A DNA stretch of 64,000 bases from NCBI GenBank assembly GCA_902616615.1, contig CACMTN010000004.1, positions 1 to 64,000 on the forward strand, written 5' to 3'. Of the stretch, positions 30,422 through 38,425 are shown one piece after another. Below the pieces are notes generated by a model that was not told where the DNA came from, searched no databases, and saw only the letters and a program-made list of their open reading frames with translations. Each line of letters begins with the position of its first letter. The first letter of the stretch is position 1. The translations under genes were made by a program, and so were the position numbers. The stretch is from an uncultured SAR116 cluster alpha proteobacterium (GTDB lineage Bacteria > Pseudomonadota > Alphaproteobacteria > Puniceispirillales > Marisalimonadaceae).

Positions 30422-30910
30422 ATGAACATTAAAAAAATTTTAAAAAAGTTCAATACTTTAAATATTTCTAAAAAATTAATGATAATTTTAGGTGTTTTTG
30501 GTTTAATTCCTTTCTTCATTGGAATCATTGATATTTGGATTAACAAACAAAATTTTTATTTTTTTATAAATATTCCTAAATATTATGGAGCTATTATTCT
30601 AACTTTTTTGGGTGGGATTTATTGGGGTGTAGCTTTAAATTTATCAAATACGAAGATTATTAATAATAAATTGACACTTTTTTTAATTTCTTGGTCTATA
30701 ATACCTTCAATATTTAGTTTTTACGCACTATATACTGAACAAATTGTTTCTGTTTTAATACTTAGTCTAGGTTTTATATTAGCTTTATTGATTGATGAGA
30801 TTTTGAATAATTATTTAAATTTTTCCAAATGGTATTTATATCTAAGACGTTTCTTATCAATAATAGTAATTATTGTTTTAGTTTCTTCTTATTTAATATT
30901 AAGTGAATAA
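30422..30910 (+). CDS. DUF3429-family membrane protein
   Basis: A 162-residue protein with about five membrane helices. The segment LGVFGLIPFFIGIIDIWIN, then YYGAIILTFLGGIYWGVAL is diagnostic of DUF3429, whose function is unknown. Two bases separate its stop from the photolyase-like gene, so both are probably co-transcribed; DUF3429 proteins occur near photolyase-related genes elsewhere as far as I recall, but I cannot verify that here. Confidence 0.8.
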   Translation: MNIKKILKKFNTLNISKKLMIILGVFGLIPFFIGIIDIWINKQNFYFFINIPKYYGAIILTFLGGIYWGVALNLSNTKIINNKLTLFLISWSIIPSIFSFYALYTEQIVSVLILSLGFILALLIDEILNNYLNFSKWYLYLRRFLSIIVIIVLVSSYLILSE

Positions 30911-30912
30911 AT

Positions 30913-32061
30913 ATGTTTACTACATCAAAAGAAAAATTAATCCAAAATTTGAATGAGTTCAGTAAAAATGAGCTGGTAAATTACTCTTTTGAAAGAAATT
31001 TTGATTATGGTCCACCTCATAATAATGTTTCTAAAATCTCTCCGTATTTAAATAAAAAATTTATTACTGAAGAGGAAGTTGTTGACATAATAACAAAATA
31101 TAACTCAATAAAAACGTTAAATAAATTTATAGAAGAAATTTTTTGGGGGACATACTGGAGAGGTTGGCTTGAGGCACATCCTTGGATTTATGATCATTAT
31201 ATTAAGTCTAGAGATGATCAAAAAAATTTAAAAAAAACTGGTATAAAATGCTTTGACTATTGGAAAGAAGAATTATTCGAAACTGGATATCTTCATAACC
31301 ATTCTAGAATGTGGTTTGCTAGTATATGGATTTTTACATTAGGTTATAGTTGGCAATCAGGAGCCAAATTATTTGAAGACAATTTGTTAGATTATTGCCC
31401 TGCTTCAAACACATTAAGTTGGAGATGGGTAGCAGGATTACAAACTAAAAATAAACCATATATTGCTAGAGCTGATAACATAAAATTTTATACAAAAAAC
31501 AGATTTAATCCAAAAGATCAAATTAATGAAAACATTTTTTCAAGTTTTGATTTTGATGAAACTCATAACCCATTAGAATGTAAATTTTCTGATTATAATG
31601 ATTTAAAACAAAAAAATGATCTTTGTGTTATTTTAAATAATAATGATTTATCTTTAAACAAAGTTTTAGAAGAAATTAAGCTTGATTATCGCTGCGTTTT
31701 ATTTAAAAGTCCTCAAAAAAACAAATTAAAAAATAAGTTTCAATCACAAATTTATAATGATATTTGTAGTAGAAATAGGGAAATAATTATTATAGAAAGT
31801 TTTCAACAAATGCTTGAATGGCTTAGAATAAATAAAATTAAAAATATATTATTTCCATACGAAACAGTTGGAAAAAAGTTGTTTAATGATCCTCAATTTT
31901 TAAATCAACTAAAAAGTTTGAAAATAAGTTATTTATTTTACTTAAGAAAATGGGATCGCAATGCATTTCCTTTTGCAACAAAAAATTTTTTTAAATTCAA
32001 AAAACATATACCTGATCTTTTAAAAATTGCTAATATTAGAGACAAAAATTTAGAGAATTAA
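30913..32061 (+). CDS. Photolyase/cryptochrome-like flavoprotein with FAD domain at the N-terminus
   Basis: The first 200 residues match the FAD-binding domain of photolyases: FWGTYWRGWLEAHPWIY, NHSRMWFASIWIF and the hallmark SNTLSWRWVAGLQTKNK with ARADNI near residues 164-190. In ordinary photolyases this domain is C-terminal and preceded by an alpha/beta antenna domain. Here nothing precedes it. Instead residues about 230-382 form an alpha/beta-looking region (LCVILNNNDLSL, NREIIIIESFQQMLEWL, KIKNILFPYETVG, NAFPFATKNFFKFKK) that resembles the antenna fold. Light-driven repair or a blue-light sensing role is possible; the chromophore contacts cannot be judged by eye. Confidence 0.72.
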   Translation: MFTTSKEKLIQNLNEFSKNELVNYSFERNFDYGPPHNNVSKISPYLNKKFITEEEVVDIITKYNSIKTLNKFIEEIFWGTYWRGWLEAHPWIYDHYIKSRDDQKNLKKTGIKCFDYWKEELFETGYLHNHSRMWFASIWIFTLGYSWQSGAKLFEDNLLDYCPASNTLSWRWVAGLQTKNKPYIARADNIKFYTKNRFNPKDQINENIFSSFDFDETHNPLECKFSDYNDLKQKNDLCVILNNNDLSLNKVLEEIKLDYRCVLFKSPQKNKLKNKFQSQIYNDICSRNREIIIIESFQQMLEWLRINKIKNILFPYETVGKKLFNDPQFLNQLKSLKISYLFYLRKWDRNAFPFATKNFFKFKKHIPDLLKIANIRDKNLEN

Positions 32062-32184
32062 ACTAAATTATTTTGCTATGATTTAAAAAAATTTAAATTT
32101 TTTTAAATAATTATGTAAATAAAAATATTTAACAGTAAATGTAATTTTATAAATATTAAAATTATTTTAATAAAAAAAGCAAAA

Positions 32185-32769
32185 TTATATTAAAACATTT
32201 TGAAAAGACGATATAATTTCACAATTTATATTTTTTTTTGATTTCTGAGTTACTTGAAAAAGCGCTTGCCTTCCACAAGTATCAATAACAGGCAAAAATT
32301 CCTCTGCGACATGATATAATGGTCTTGTCGCATAATCATCAAATAAAATTTTTGTTCCTATTGGTGCGTTTTTAACAGTTGTCAAAAAACAAGATATTCT
32401 AAATCTACCATCAATAAGGACCAAGTCTGGAGAATAATTTTTTTTCCAAAACCAATTAGTATAAAAAACAAAATTTTTTCTTAAGATAAATGATTTAGGA
32501 TACCCCCAATCTTCAACCTCACCAACATTAATCCACTTTAGATTTAACCTAGAATTTTTGTTGCAAAATTTACTGATGTTTTGAACCCATTGCCTATTAG
32601 TGTCAACAGCGTATATATTAGAATTCGTATAATTATGTATATATTTTGTACTTTTACCAACTCCATATTCAAAATATATTGTTAAATTTTTAGCTAAACT
32701 TTTGAATAGCTCGTCGTCTCCATCAAATAATACTTCTGCATTAAAATTATAATTAGTTTTCGTATTCAT
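32185..32769 (-). CDS. Methyltransferase-like protein of unknown substrate
   Basis: A 194-residue protein. IYFEYGVGKSTKYIH resembles a glycine-rich nucleotide or SAM-binding turn, followed by NIYAVDTNRQWVQNI, DLVLIDGRFRISCFL and GTKILFDDYATRPLYH, the strand order of Rossmann methyltransferases seen in polysaccharide loci. Substrate unknown. It is an isolated minus-strand gene with AT-rich flanks in the accessory region. The 3' flank to the photolyase-like gene (123 bp) shows nothing recognisable. Confidence 0.6.
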   Translation of the reverse strand: MNTKTNYNFNAEVLFDGDDELFKSLAKNLTIYFEYGVGKSTKYIHNYTNSNIYAVDTNRQWVQNISKFCNKNSRLNLKWINVGEVEDWGYPKSFILRKNFVFYTNWFWKKNYSPDLVLIDGRFRISCFLTTVKNAPIGTKILFDDYATRPLYHVAEEFLPVIDTCGRQALFQVTQKSKKNINCEIISSFQNVLI

Positions 32770-32958
32770 AGTCTAATATCCAATGAGTTAGATAAATTAA
32801 TAATAACATTATCCAACATAAAAAAAATTAAAATAAACTTACAAATTTAATTAACATTTTTTTTTTACTAATTTTAAGCACTAATTTTGAAAAGAAAATT
32901 ATTTGATAAAATAAATTATAAAATTGACAATACATAAAAATACATATAATGTATTTAT

Positions 32959-33369
32959 ATGAATAATTTTTATAAATCAAATTATCCACTTGAAGAAAAA
33001 AGAGTTCAATTTGGATACACACAAAAAGAAATATCAAAATTTCTTGGTATTACTCAATCTCAATATTCAAGAGTTGAGAAAGGAAAAACAAATCCAAAAA
33101 AACATTTAAAAAAACTATCTGAAATTTTTAATTGTGAACCTAATGAAGTTTTTAAAGAAAATTTATTTAGAGAAAAAAATATTGATTTTTTAAAAGAAGA
33201 GCGAAATCTTTTTAGTAGGACTTTTCATGATAAAAAAAATGGTTTTGTTTACTTAAAGGTGGATGGTTGGTTTACAAAAAAACAAATTATTAACAACTAT
33301 GAGATGCTATTGAATGAACTAAGTAAATGGAATGTAAATGAAAATGGTATTAGGTGGAAATATAAATAA
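32959..33369 (+). CDS. XRE-family helix-turn-helix regulator
   Basis: A 136-residue protein whose N-terminal 60 residues form a Cro/CI-type HTH (RVQFGYTQKEISKFLGITQSQYSRVEKGKTNP, LKKLSEIFNCEPNEVF; segments read separately). The C-terminal 75 residues are unfamiliar, with aromatic-rich KNGFVYLKVDGWFTKKQI. No toxin or phage gene flanks it, so it is either an orphan regulator or a remnant of a lost mobile element. A spaced ATTATA/TATAAT-rich region precedes it. Confidence 0.8.
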   Translation: MNNFYKSNYPLEEKRVQFGYTQKEISKFLGITQSQYSRVEKGKTNPKKHLKKLSEIFNCEPNEVFKENLFREKNIDFLKEERNLFSRTFHDKKNGFVYLKVDGWFTKKQIINNYEMLLNELSKWNVNENGIRWKYK

Positions 33370-33471
33370 TTAATAATATCACAAAAATATTTACTTATAC
33401 CAACTATCTTCTAGGATCAAATATCCATATGATTCTTAGTTAACAAAGAACTTTGAAGAGAATAAATTGAA

Positions 33472-33636
33472 TTACTTATTTAAATTTAATGTATTCATCA
33501 AGCATTCTTTACATATACAACTTCGTAACTTATCGTTTATATTTTTTGGTGGTATTTGAAAACACTAACAATTTTTTATATCTATTGAATTACAAAAAAA
33601 TTTTTTTTTACAAATTTCACAAATAATTTTTTTCAT
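33472..33636 (-). pseudogene. Cys-rich CWC-family protein with a stop codon at the signature Trp
   Basis: This short gene fills much of the 404 bp gap between the XRE gene and the next protein. The frame encodes ICEICKKKFFCNS, then N-C-stop-C-F, then SCICKECLMN, which is the Cys_rich_CWC layout (CxxC...FxC...CWC...CxCxxC) with every cysteine kept. Only the central Trp codon is replaced by TAG (plus-strand 33565-33567), one base from TGG. The product would be 54 residues. The rest of the gap shows nothing. It may be recent nonsense decay or a sequence error. Confidence 0.7.
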
Positions 33637-33773
33637 AATAAAATACAATTGATATAAGAGTAAGAGAAAATTATTTTAAACCCTGTGATAATTAATATTT
33701 TGCTTAGAATATCTTGTTTAATCAAAAAAACTGATAATAGACTTATAAAATATATTTTAGCATTATTTTGCAT

Positions 33774-34277
33774 CTAAATCTTATTCTTTTTAGAAATATT
33801 ATTATAATCATTTTGATAGTTGTTAGATAAATCATTCATTTTTTTAAAAAAATCAATTTCATTAAAGGCTTCACATTTTCTTATATTGTGTGTTTCAGTT
33901 CTGGTAATATTTTTTTTACTTAGAATTAATGTTTTTCTGTCTAACGAATAATAATAAATGTTTAAACTATCTTTATAAGTCCAATTAATTTTCTCATTGT
34001 TGAGAATAAATCTTTTTTTTTTACGCAAAGTTGTTTGAATGTTTTCACTCACTTTGATTTTATCACCTATCTTACTTATGTAATAGATAGCTACTTTATT
34101 TATTTTAAAATGGAACCCGATTTCTGTAGGTTTTTCGTTGATTATCAAAGATGAAGGATCTAAATGATTTAATTTACATTCTATACACTTACAGACAATA
34201 CCTTTGCTATCCACGCTCCCAAATGATGGAAATGATTGGGAAAAAACCAATATTATTGTAAGGAATATTTTCTTCAT
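33774..34277 (-). CDS. Secreted protein of unknown function
   Basis: A 167-residue protein with a clear signal peptide (MKKIFLTIILVFSQSFPSFG). Mature region begins with a cysteine cluster (IVCKCIECKLN), followed by lysine- and tyrosine-rich beta-looking sequence (KINKVAIYYISKIGDKIKV, WTYKDSLNIYYYSLDRKTL) and a further Cys near residue 138. I do not recognise the family. The pattern of short repeated strands with a final Cys resembles the small secreted proteins found near 37.8 kb, but sequence similarity is not obvious. Confidence 0.6.
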   Translation of the reverse strand: MKKIFLTIILVFSQSFPSFGSVDSKGIVCKCIECKLNHLDPSSLIINEKPTEIGFHFKINKVAIYYISKIGDKIKVSENIQTTLRKKKRFILNNEKINWTYKDSLNIYYYSLDRKTLILSKKNITRTETHNIRKCEAFNEIDFFKKMNDLSNNYQNDYNNISKKNKI

Positions 34278-34359
34278 ATATTAAACATAACTAAAAAGAA
34301 TAAAAAATGAAACAATTGTTAATTCAAACATTATCAAAAACTTTTTTATTAATCACCAA

Positions 34360-35055
34360 CTACTTATTTATAAAATAAATATGTGGATTAATATTACTAT
34401 ACACGCTATCTGCACCACCTTTAAAAACGAATTCAATCTCTTGCCTACGTTTTAAAGTAGCAATTTTTGATAAAAATGGTTTTTTTGAAACCCATACAGA
34501 ATAAGCGCCAACTTTTTTTTCTTTTTTGCTATCACTAACAACTCTAATTTTTGTCTCTTGAGCAGGAAATTTCAATTGCAACAATGGGTTTATATTAAAA
34601 AGTTTTTTATTCAAAGATTTGGCAAAAGACTTTTGAAAAACAAGTTCAATTTTGTCAGATCCTCTTTGTGTAAATTTTGGATGATAATAAAGTGAGACTA
34701 TACGCATATTATTTTTAAAATACGATTTTATAATTTTATTATCTGCTTTAATCATAGGGACATAGGTTTCAACAACAAAATCTTGAGTATATTGACCTTT
34801 GGTAATATAAAATTTTGAATCTGGATGTAAAAAATCAATGGCAATATTTTTTGATTTCTCCAATGAATTATCAGTATCTTCTCCTAACATTTGAAAAGAC
34901 AATTTCATAGGTACTTCAATAATTTCACCATTTTTAACTTCTTCAACATCAGAAGTATAAATCGTTGTTTCAGAGGTGTTAGGATTACATGCGTTTAAAA
35001 AAATAAATGAAGATAAAAGAAAAAATAAAATTTCTATATTTTTTTTACATTTCAT
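34360..35055 (-). CDS. Putative lipoprotein of unknown function
   Basis: A 231-residue protein with a lipoprotein signal (FLLSSFIFLNAC, lipobox LNAC, acylated Cys at residue 23). The mature part is beta-rich and polar: EVPMKLSFQML, KFYITKGQYTQDFVVETYVPMIK, RGSDKIELVFQKSF, GAYSVWVSKKPFL. It does not match any family I know, though the layout recalls phage- or plasmid-linked membrane-anchored proteins. It is the last gene before the tail-cassette array; the 207 bp beyond it holds no gene I can see. Confidence 0.65.
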   Translation of the reverse strand: MKCKKNIEILFFLLSSFIFLNACNPNTSETTIYTSDVEEVKNGEIIEVPMKLSFQMLGEDTDNSLEKSKNIAIDFLHPDSKFYITKGQYTQDFVVETYVPMIKADNKIIKSYFKNNMRIVSLYYHPKFTQRGSDKIELVFQKSFAKSLNKKLFNINPLLQLKFPAQETKIRVVSDSKKEKKVGAYSVWVSKKPFLSKIATLKRRQEIEFVFKGGADSVYSNINPHIYFINK

Positions 35056-35262
35056 AGTTAATAATTAGAACATATATGGTACTTTAATTCAATATTAGTG
35101 ATTATGTACGAATTTATTTCTTAAGTTTGTAATTATAAGTTTAGACATATTATATAATCTTTCATCAGAGATCTTGTGATTAACGTGAATATTTTATTTT
35201 CTTAAGATGAGATGCAGTAATCTTAACTGTAAATGAAATAAAAACTTGAATATTGGGGTTTT

Positions 35263-35655
35263 ATGAATACCACATTACCCCTTCATTCAACCGTAGATAG
35301 TGGTAGTTGTACGTACGCAAGATTAAACACCGACTTTTTCTTTTGCTTTACTATCACTCAGAGAACTCCCCACTTGAATGTTCCTCAGTATTCACAATAC
35401 CAATTTTTCCTTTATGAGACAATCATTGAACAAAAAGAAAAAGGAAAGACCTTTGAGCAGATTGCAGAATGGTTTAATAAAAAAGGTTATCTATCCGTTC
35501 GTGAAAAAAAGTTCAAAGGTAATCATGTTCATTCAATTATGAAGAAGAAAAGACTTAAAGATGAAAAGTTAGAAAAAGAGTATCCAGAGGTTCGTTCTGA
35601 TTTTTACTTGGATATTTTTGATAAGACTTTGGTAAATATGTTTGAAGGGTTTTAG
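35263..35655 (+). CDS. Small recombinase-like protein at the outer end of cassette E1
   Basis: The conserved part starts at a TTG (35374, giving NVPQYSQYQFFLYETII) and contains EKGKTFEQIAEWFNKKGY and KGNHVHSIMKKKRLKDEK. This is the layout of the linker/HTH part of serine-recombinase 'Recombinase' domains (IAxxLNxxGxxT...V..I) without the catalytic resolvase domain. The frame is open back to ATG 35263, but those 37 residues read antisense through the glmS-tail copy S1 and are probably not native. It may be an accessory factor of cassette movement or a domesticated remnant. Confidence 0.6.
   Translation: MNTTLPLHSTVDSGSCTYARLNTDFFFCFTITQRTPHLNVPQYSQYQFFLYETIIEQKEKGKTFEQIAEWFNKKGYLSVREKKFKGNHVHSIMKKKRLKDEKLEKEYPEVRSDFYLDIFDKTLVNMFEGF
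35283..35297 (-). repeat. glmS-tail copy S1 (encodes S-T-V-E-stop)
   Basis: Minus strand reads tct acg gtt gaa tga, the last codons of glmS minus one Val codon, in the same orientation as glmS but 6.6 kb away. It is the outermost and most degenerate of the five extra tails. The sequence on its lptD side has no matching inverted partner that I could find, so the array's outer limit may be here. Confidence 0.6.
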
Positions 35656-35748
35656 ATTTTATTCGTTTTAAAACAGAGTTTTACTATCTTAGTCTGATCT
35701 ATTTAGTAGAGGTAAGAAGTTATTGGCAGTAAGATCTAAAAAGTTAAT

Positions 35749-36303
35749 TCATATGGGTAATTCTCCATAACATAGTTTGCAAATAGGATGAAAAATTTGT
35801 TTTTGCTTTATTTGCCTATCGGAAAGTAAATTTTCTTTACCGCATAGTGTGCAAGTAACTTTTGTTTGATTTTCTGTTTTTTGATGTTGGTTATTTTTTG
35901 AAACATTTTGGTTGAGATCATCTGCTCTTCCTTTTAATTCTTTTGGATTTGAAAAGTTCTCTTTCTCTAATATATGATTGTATTTAGACAAAAGACTAAG
36001 GAACTGTTGATCAACATAACCTTGTAAAAAAATGTTTGTTGAATACCAAGATGGTTCAAATTCAGAAGCACCTAAAGCATCCATTTGTTCTAATACTATT
36101 GTTTTTTCTTTTTCATCCATAGAAAAATACTTTGATGAAATTCGACTTCCATCTTTCAGGAATGCAAATTGATAGTCCGTATAATAATCCTTATCAGTTA
36201 TATTCTTCTTAAGAAGTTTAAAAGAAAGATATGCTGGTCCATCCGTTCTGTGATATTTACCGGATTGGATCCAATCATATGAGGTCAATTTTTTTTCCTT
36301 CAT
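35749..36303 (-). CDS. C-terminal part of a W..GK.HR..GPA repeat protein with zinc ribbon
   Basis: A 184-residue frame starting MKEKKLTSYDWIQSGKYHRTDGPAY, a copy of the W..G(K)..HR..GPA repeat known from many AT-rich bacterial and phage proteins. It ends in a zinc-ribbon: CTLCGKENLL with CKLCYGEL. It overlaps the preceding gene by 29 bp in another frame. Reading across the overlap, an eight-A run (plus-strand T at 36289-36296) joins EYEGKK to LTSYDW, giving two consecutive repeats in one protein. So this may be the 3' half of a frameshifted gene instead of a separate protein. Confidence 0.55.
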   Translation of the reverse strand: MKEKKLTSYDWIQSGKYHRTDGPAYLSFKLLKKNITDKDYYTDYQFAFLKDGSRISSKYFSMDEKEKTIVLEQMDALGASEFEPSWYSTNIFLQGYVDQQFLSLLSKYNHILEKENFSNPKELKGRADDLNQNVSKNNQHQKTENQTKVTCTLCGKENLLSDRQIKQKQIFHPICKLCYGELPI

Positions 36304-37183
36304 ATTCTGTTATTGTTTCTTTTTGTGGTCCATTAACCCGATGTTTGCCACCAAATACCCAGTACTCAGTCTCCCAAACTTGATATAGTTGATCTTCCGA
36401 TTTGAAATTCCGTTTGACTGCTGGTCCCGTTAGATTGTGTCGTAAAAATTCTTCTCGCCTATTTTCGCTAGACCAAATCCAAATACCTTTTTCATAAGAT
36501 CCTGGATCGCCAGTATTCAAAGTTCGTTTCTCTGGATTAATGTTGATCCAGTCGACTTGATCTAAGGTTGGATATTTATTTTTGTTCGGAGGTGTTAAGT
36601 TCTTAAAAAACATAGATTTTTCTAAATATTCTATTTCACTATTCAAATCATTTTTATTAAGTTCTAAATCCCTTTTCCTCAGCAGTTTTAATGCATGTTT
36701 TAATGTAAGAAGATCAGATGAATATGAAATTTCTGGATTATCTAGTGGAAAAAATAGATTTGATAACGAATGATATTTATCAATAAAAGGTGAGAAAAAA
36801 ACTAACCAATTTTTAATTATTCTTTTGCGTTGCTCATGCACTTCTAGAGAGTTTTTCAGTCTATTGGGATGGAAAATTAATTGTTCTTTCAGTATGTTTC
36901 TGTACTTTATTTTTTTGATAAATGATGTCCCTTTAATACATTTTTTATAGCAATCTTCGTAGGTTGAGTTGAAATCTAGAAAAGCAAATCCTTTTTTATT
37001 TATTAACTCTAGAAATTCTTGTTCTGGGATAAAAATTTTTTCTTTTTTGTTTGATATTTTCCCAAATTTAACAAAGTCATATGCATCAGCATCCATGTAA
37101 CCATAGACTTCAATTAGACTACGGAAGAAAATCAAGAGGTTTGCTTCTACAATGTGCTTATAAAAAAATTTTTTTTCGTACAT
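36275..37183 (-). CDS. N-terminal part of a W..GK.HR..GPA repeat protein
   Basis: A 302-residue frame. The first 200 residues are unrecognised, helical and lysine-rich. The end carries the repeat segment REEFLRHNLTGPAV and then YWVFGGKHRVNGPQKETI. It stops right after EGKKIDLI, where an A8 run puts the next repeat in the +1 frame. Function unknown; repeat proteins of this type are often cassette- or phage-borne. Start is an ATG about 55 bp inside the E1 inverted repeat. Confidence 0.55.
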   Translation of the reverse strand: MYEKKFFYKHIVEANLLIFFRSLIEVYGYMDADAYDFVKFGKISNKKEKIFIPEQEFLELINKKGFAFLDFNSTYEDCYKKCIKGTSFIKKIKYRNILKEQLIFHPNRLKNSLEVHEQRKRIIKNWLVFFSPFIDKYHSLSNLFFPLDNPEISYSSDLLTLKHALKLLRKRDLELNKNDLNSEIEYLEKSMFFKNLTPPNKNKYPTLDQVDWININPEKRTLNTGDPGSYEKGIWIWSSENRREEFLRHNLTGPAVKRNFKSEDQLYQVWETEYWVFGGKHRVNGPQKETITEYEGKKIDLI

Positions 37184-37259
37184 TTAATTAAATTCAGTTG
37201 TAAACTATCGTTAGTTTTTCACTAAAAAATTGAAATTACAATCTTGCGTACCCACAGCG

Positions 37260-37277
37260 TTATTCCACAGTGAACGA
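37260..37277 (-). repeat. glmS-tail copy S2 (encodes S-F-T-V-E-stop)
   Basis: Minus strand reads tcg ttc act gtg gaa taa, preceded by H-K codons (cac aaa), compared with A-K before the tail in glmS itself. One amino acid differs (Val to Phe). It lies exactly between the inner repeat of E1 and the outer repeat of E2. Confidence 0.75.
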
Positions 37278-37685
37278 TTTGTGGGGTTGTGTGGGTTTTT
37301 CTTAGTACGGAATTCCCTCATCAACTCTCCTCATTTTTATTTGATTCTCATCAAGGTTTAACTTTTTCACTACAGGGTGTTTTTCATCAACAACCCTCCA
37401 GTAAGGAAAATTTTCATCATCTTTATGCTGTTCAATTGCCATTCTTAGAAATATCCCAGTTGTTACTGGACAAGTATTATCTGCCCCCGCTTTTAATGCT
37501 AGTCCACGCCTAAGTTCTTTAATACTTAGATGAGAACCCTTGGGTATCGTAAAAATAAACTCTGAAATTTTCTCTGGCGAAGAAATAAGCATTTTCTCGC
37601 CAGCAGAAATATCGGAAAACCCTTTATCTAGAATTTTTACAATATTTCTACTCAATGATTATCTCCTAAAATCCACACAACCCCA
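37278..37685. mobile_element. Cassette E2, single-gene cassette between S2 and S3
   Basis: The smallest unit, about 0.4 kb. Terminal inverted repeats are TGGGGTTGTGTGGGTTTTT at 37282-37300 and the complement of TGGGGTTGTGTGGATTTTA at 37667-37685 (17 of 19 identical). One gene fills the interior: its stop codon is 1 bp from the left repeat and its start is 12 bp from the right one. This gene-cassette economy, with nothing but one CDS and the two ends, is the best argument that the array is made of discrete mobile units. Confidence 0.7.
37302..37655 (-). CDS. MGMT-like DNA-binding domain protein
   Basis: A 117-residue protein resembling the 'MGMT family protein' group: FIFTIPKGSHLSIKELRRGLALKAG, then NTCPVTTGIFLRMAIEQ and PYWRVVDEKHPVVKKL. 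These proteins share the DNA-binding fold of O6-alkylguanine-DNA alkyltransferases but the alkyl-acceptor PCHR motif is absent. The TCPVTTGIF cysteine is the family's own feature and may or may not be reactive. It is the only gene of cassette E2. Role unknown; DNA lesion recognition is a guess. Confidence 0.7.
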   Translation of the reverse strand: MSRNIVKILDKGFSDISAGEKMLISSPEKISEFIFTIPKGSHLSIKELRRGLALKAGADNTCPVTTGIFLRMAIEQHKDDENFPYWRVVDEKHPVVKKLNLDENQIKMRRVDEGIPY

Positions 37686-37703
37686 TCATTCGACTGTAAC
37701 GGA
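37686..37703 (-). repeat. glmS-tail copy S3 (encodes S-V-T-V-E-stop)
   Basis: Minus strand reads tcc gtt aca gtc gaa tga, preceded by I-Q codons. The amino acids are those of GlmS; four of five sense codons use a third base different from the resident tail. The left repeat of E2 ends and the right-hand E3 repeat begins within two bases of its edges. Confidence 0.78.
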
Positions 37704-37809
37704 CTGAATTTAAAGTAACATAATAGAAAAAAATGAAACCCAAAATAGAGTTTCAACACTTATTACTTTGTAAAATAATTTTAGTTCTTTCCTCATAATT
37801 CTACAGATT

Positions 37810-38313
37810 TCATTTTTTAATATACTTCTTTAAATCTTTAGTTATTTCTTTTATTGAAGACAAATAACTACATTTATATTCTTTTCTACCTTTAGTATGT
37901 ATTAAAATTAAATTATCTTTGTAAACAGTACCAATATATCTTATTTCAATATAAGATTTTTTTTCATTATAATTTACATTTCTACTTTTTATTTGTTTGT
38001 TTGATAAAAAATAACTATTCAATATTTTTGAATTTTCAAAGTAAAAGTAAAATGGATAACCTCTCATAGTAGGTTCTTTTTTTTCACATTTTATTGATTT
38101 TCCTAAAAATTCATTTCCGTCACTACAATTCAAAAACAATTCAACTGATGTTTCATTAATGTACTCTTCACATTTTTTGAATGAATTTAGTAGAAGTTTT
38201 TTTTCAATGAGTTTTTCTTTATGTTCTTCATAATTGAATTTTTTTTCCTCAGAATATGTTGTTTTGAAGAAAAGAAAACAAATCAGAAAATTAATAAAAA
38301 TTATTTTTTTCAT
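37810..38313 (-). CDS. Small secreted protein of unknown function
   Basis: A 167-residue protein with a signal peptide (MKKIIFINFLICFLFFKTTYS). The mature part is charged and has several cysteines (SFKKCEEY, LFLNCSDG, SIKCEKKE, EYKCSYL) and beta-rich stretches (SYIEIRYIGTVYKDNLILIH). No family recognised. It is cargo of cassette E3 and divergent from the adhesin-E-like gene, so the 112 bp between them probably carries both promoters. Confidence 0.6.
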   Translation of the reverse strand: MKKIIFINFLICFLFFKTTYSEEKKFNYEEHKEKLIEKKLLLNSFKKCEEYINETSVELFLNCSDGNEFLGKSIKCEKKEPTMRGYPFYFYFENSKILNSYFLSNKQIKSRNVNYNEKKSYIEIRYIGTVYKDNLILIHTKGRKEYKCSYLSSIKEITKDLKKYIKK

Positions 38314-38425
38314 TAATAGATTATAACTAAAATATGAAAATTTAAAAATGATTGTTAACCCAAATATTATTAAATAACTTTTTATAAACCTCCTACTTTT
38401 TAACTTTTTATAGTAGGATAGTTAA

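Larger units (their letters stand above)
35298..37259. mobile_element. Cassette E1 between glmS tails S1 and S2
   Basis: A segment of about 2.0 kb bounded by a perfect 12 bp inverted repeat, GTACGCAAGATT at 35313-35324 and its complement at 37240-37251, with looser matching outward to the tails (GTTGTAC versus GCTGTGG). Cargo: the recombinase-like gene on the plus strand at one end and the W..GK.HR..GPA protein genes on the minus strand. The inverted repeat is shared with no other cassette. Confidence 0.65.

Noticed and set aside
32828..33037. Minus-strand ORF of 69 codons upstream of the XRE gene
   Set aside because: Overlaps the start of the XRE gene and its promoter region; composition is that of random AT-rich frame (I, F, Y, K only), with no family resemblance.
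33370..33471. Coding remnant downstream of the XRE gene
   Set aside because: Stops in all frames and no recognisable protein sequence by eye.
29621..35277. Shared word AATACCACATT at about 29623 and 35268 as the outer limits of a sixth cassette
   Set aside because: It is a direct repeat, not inverted, only 11 bp of AT-rich sequence, and there is no glmS tail near the first copy.
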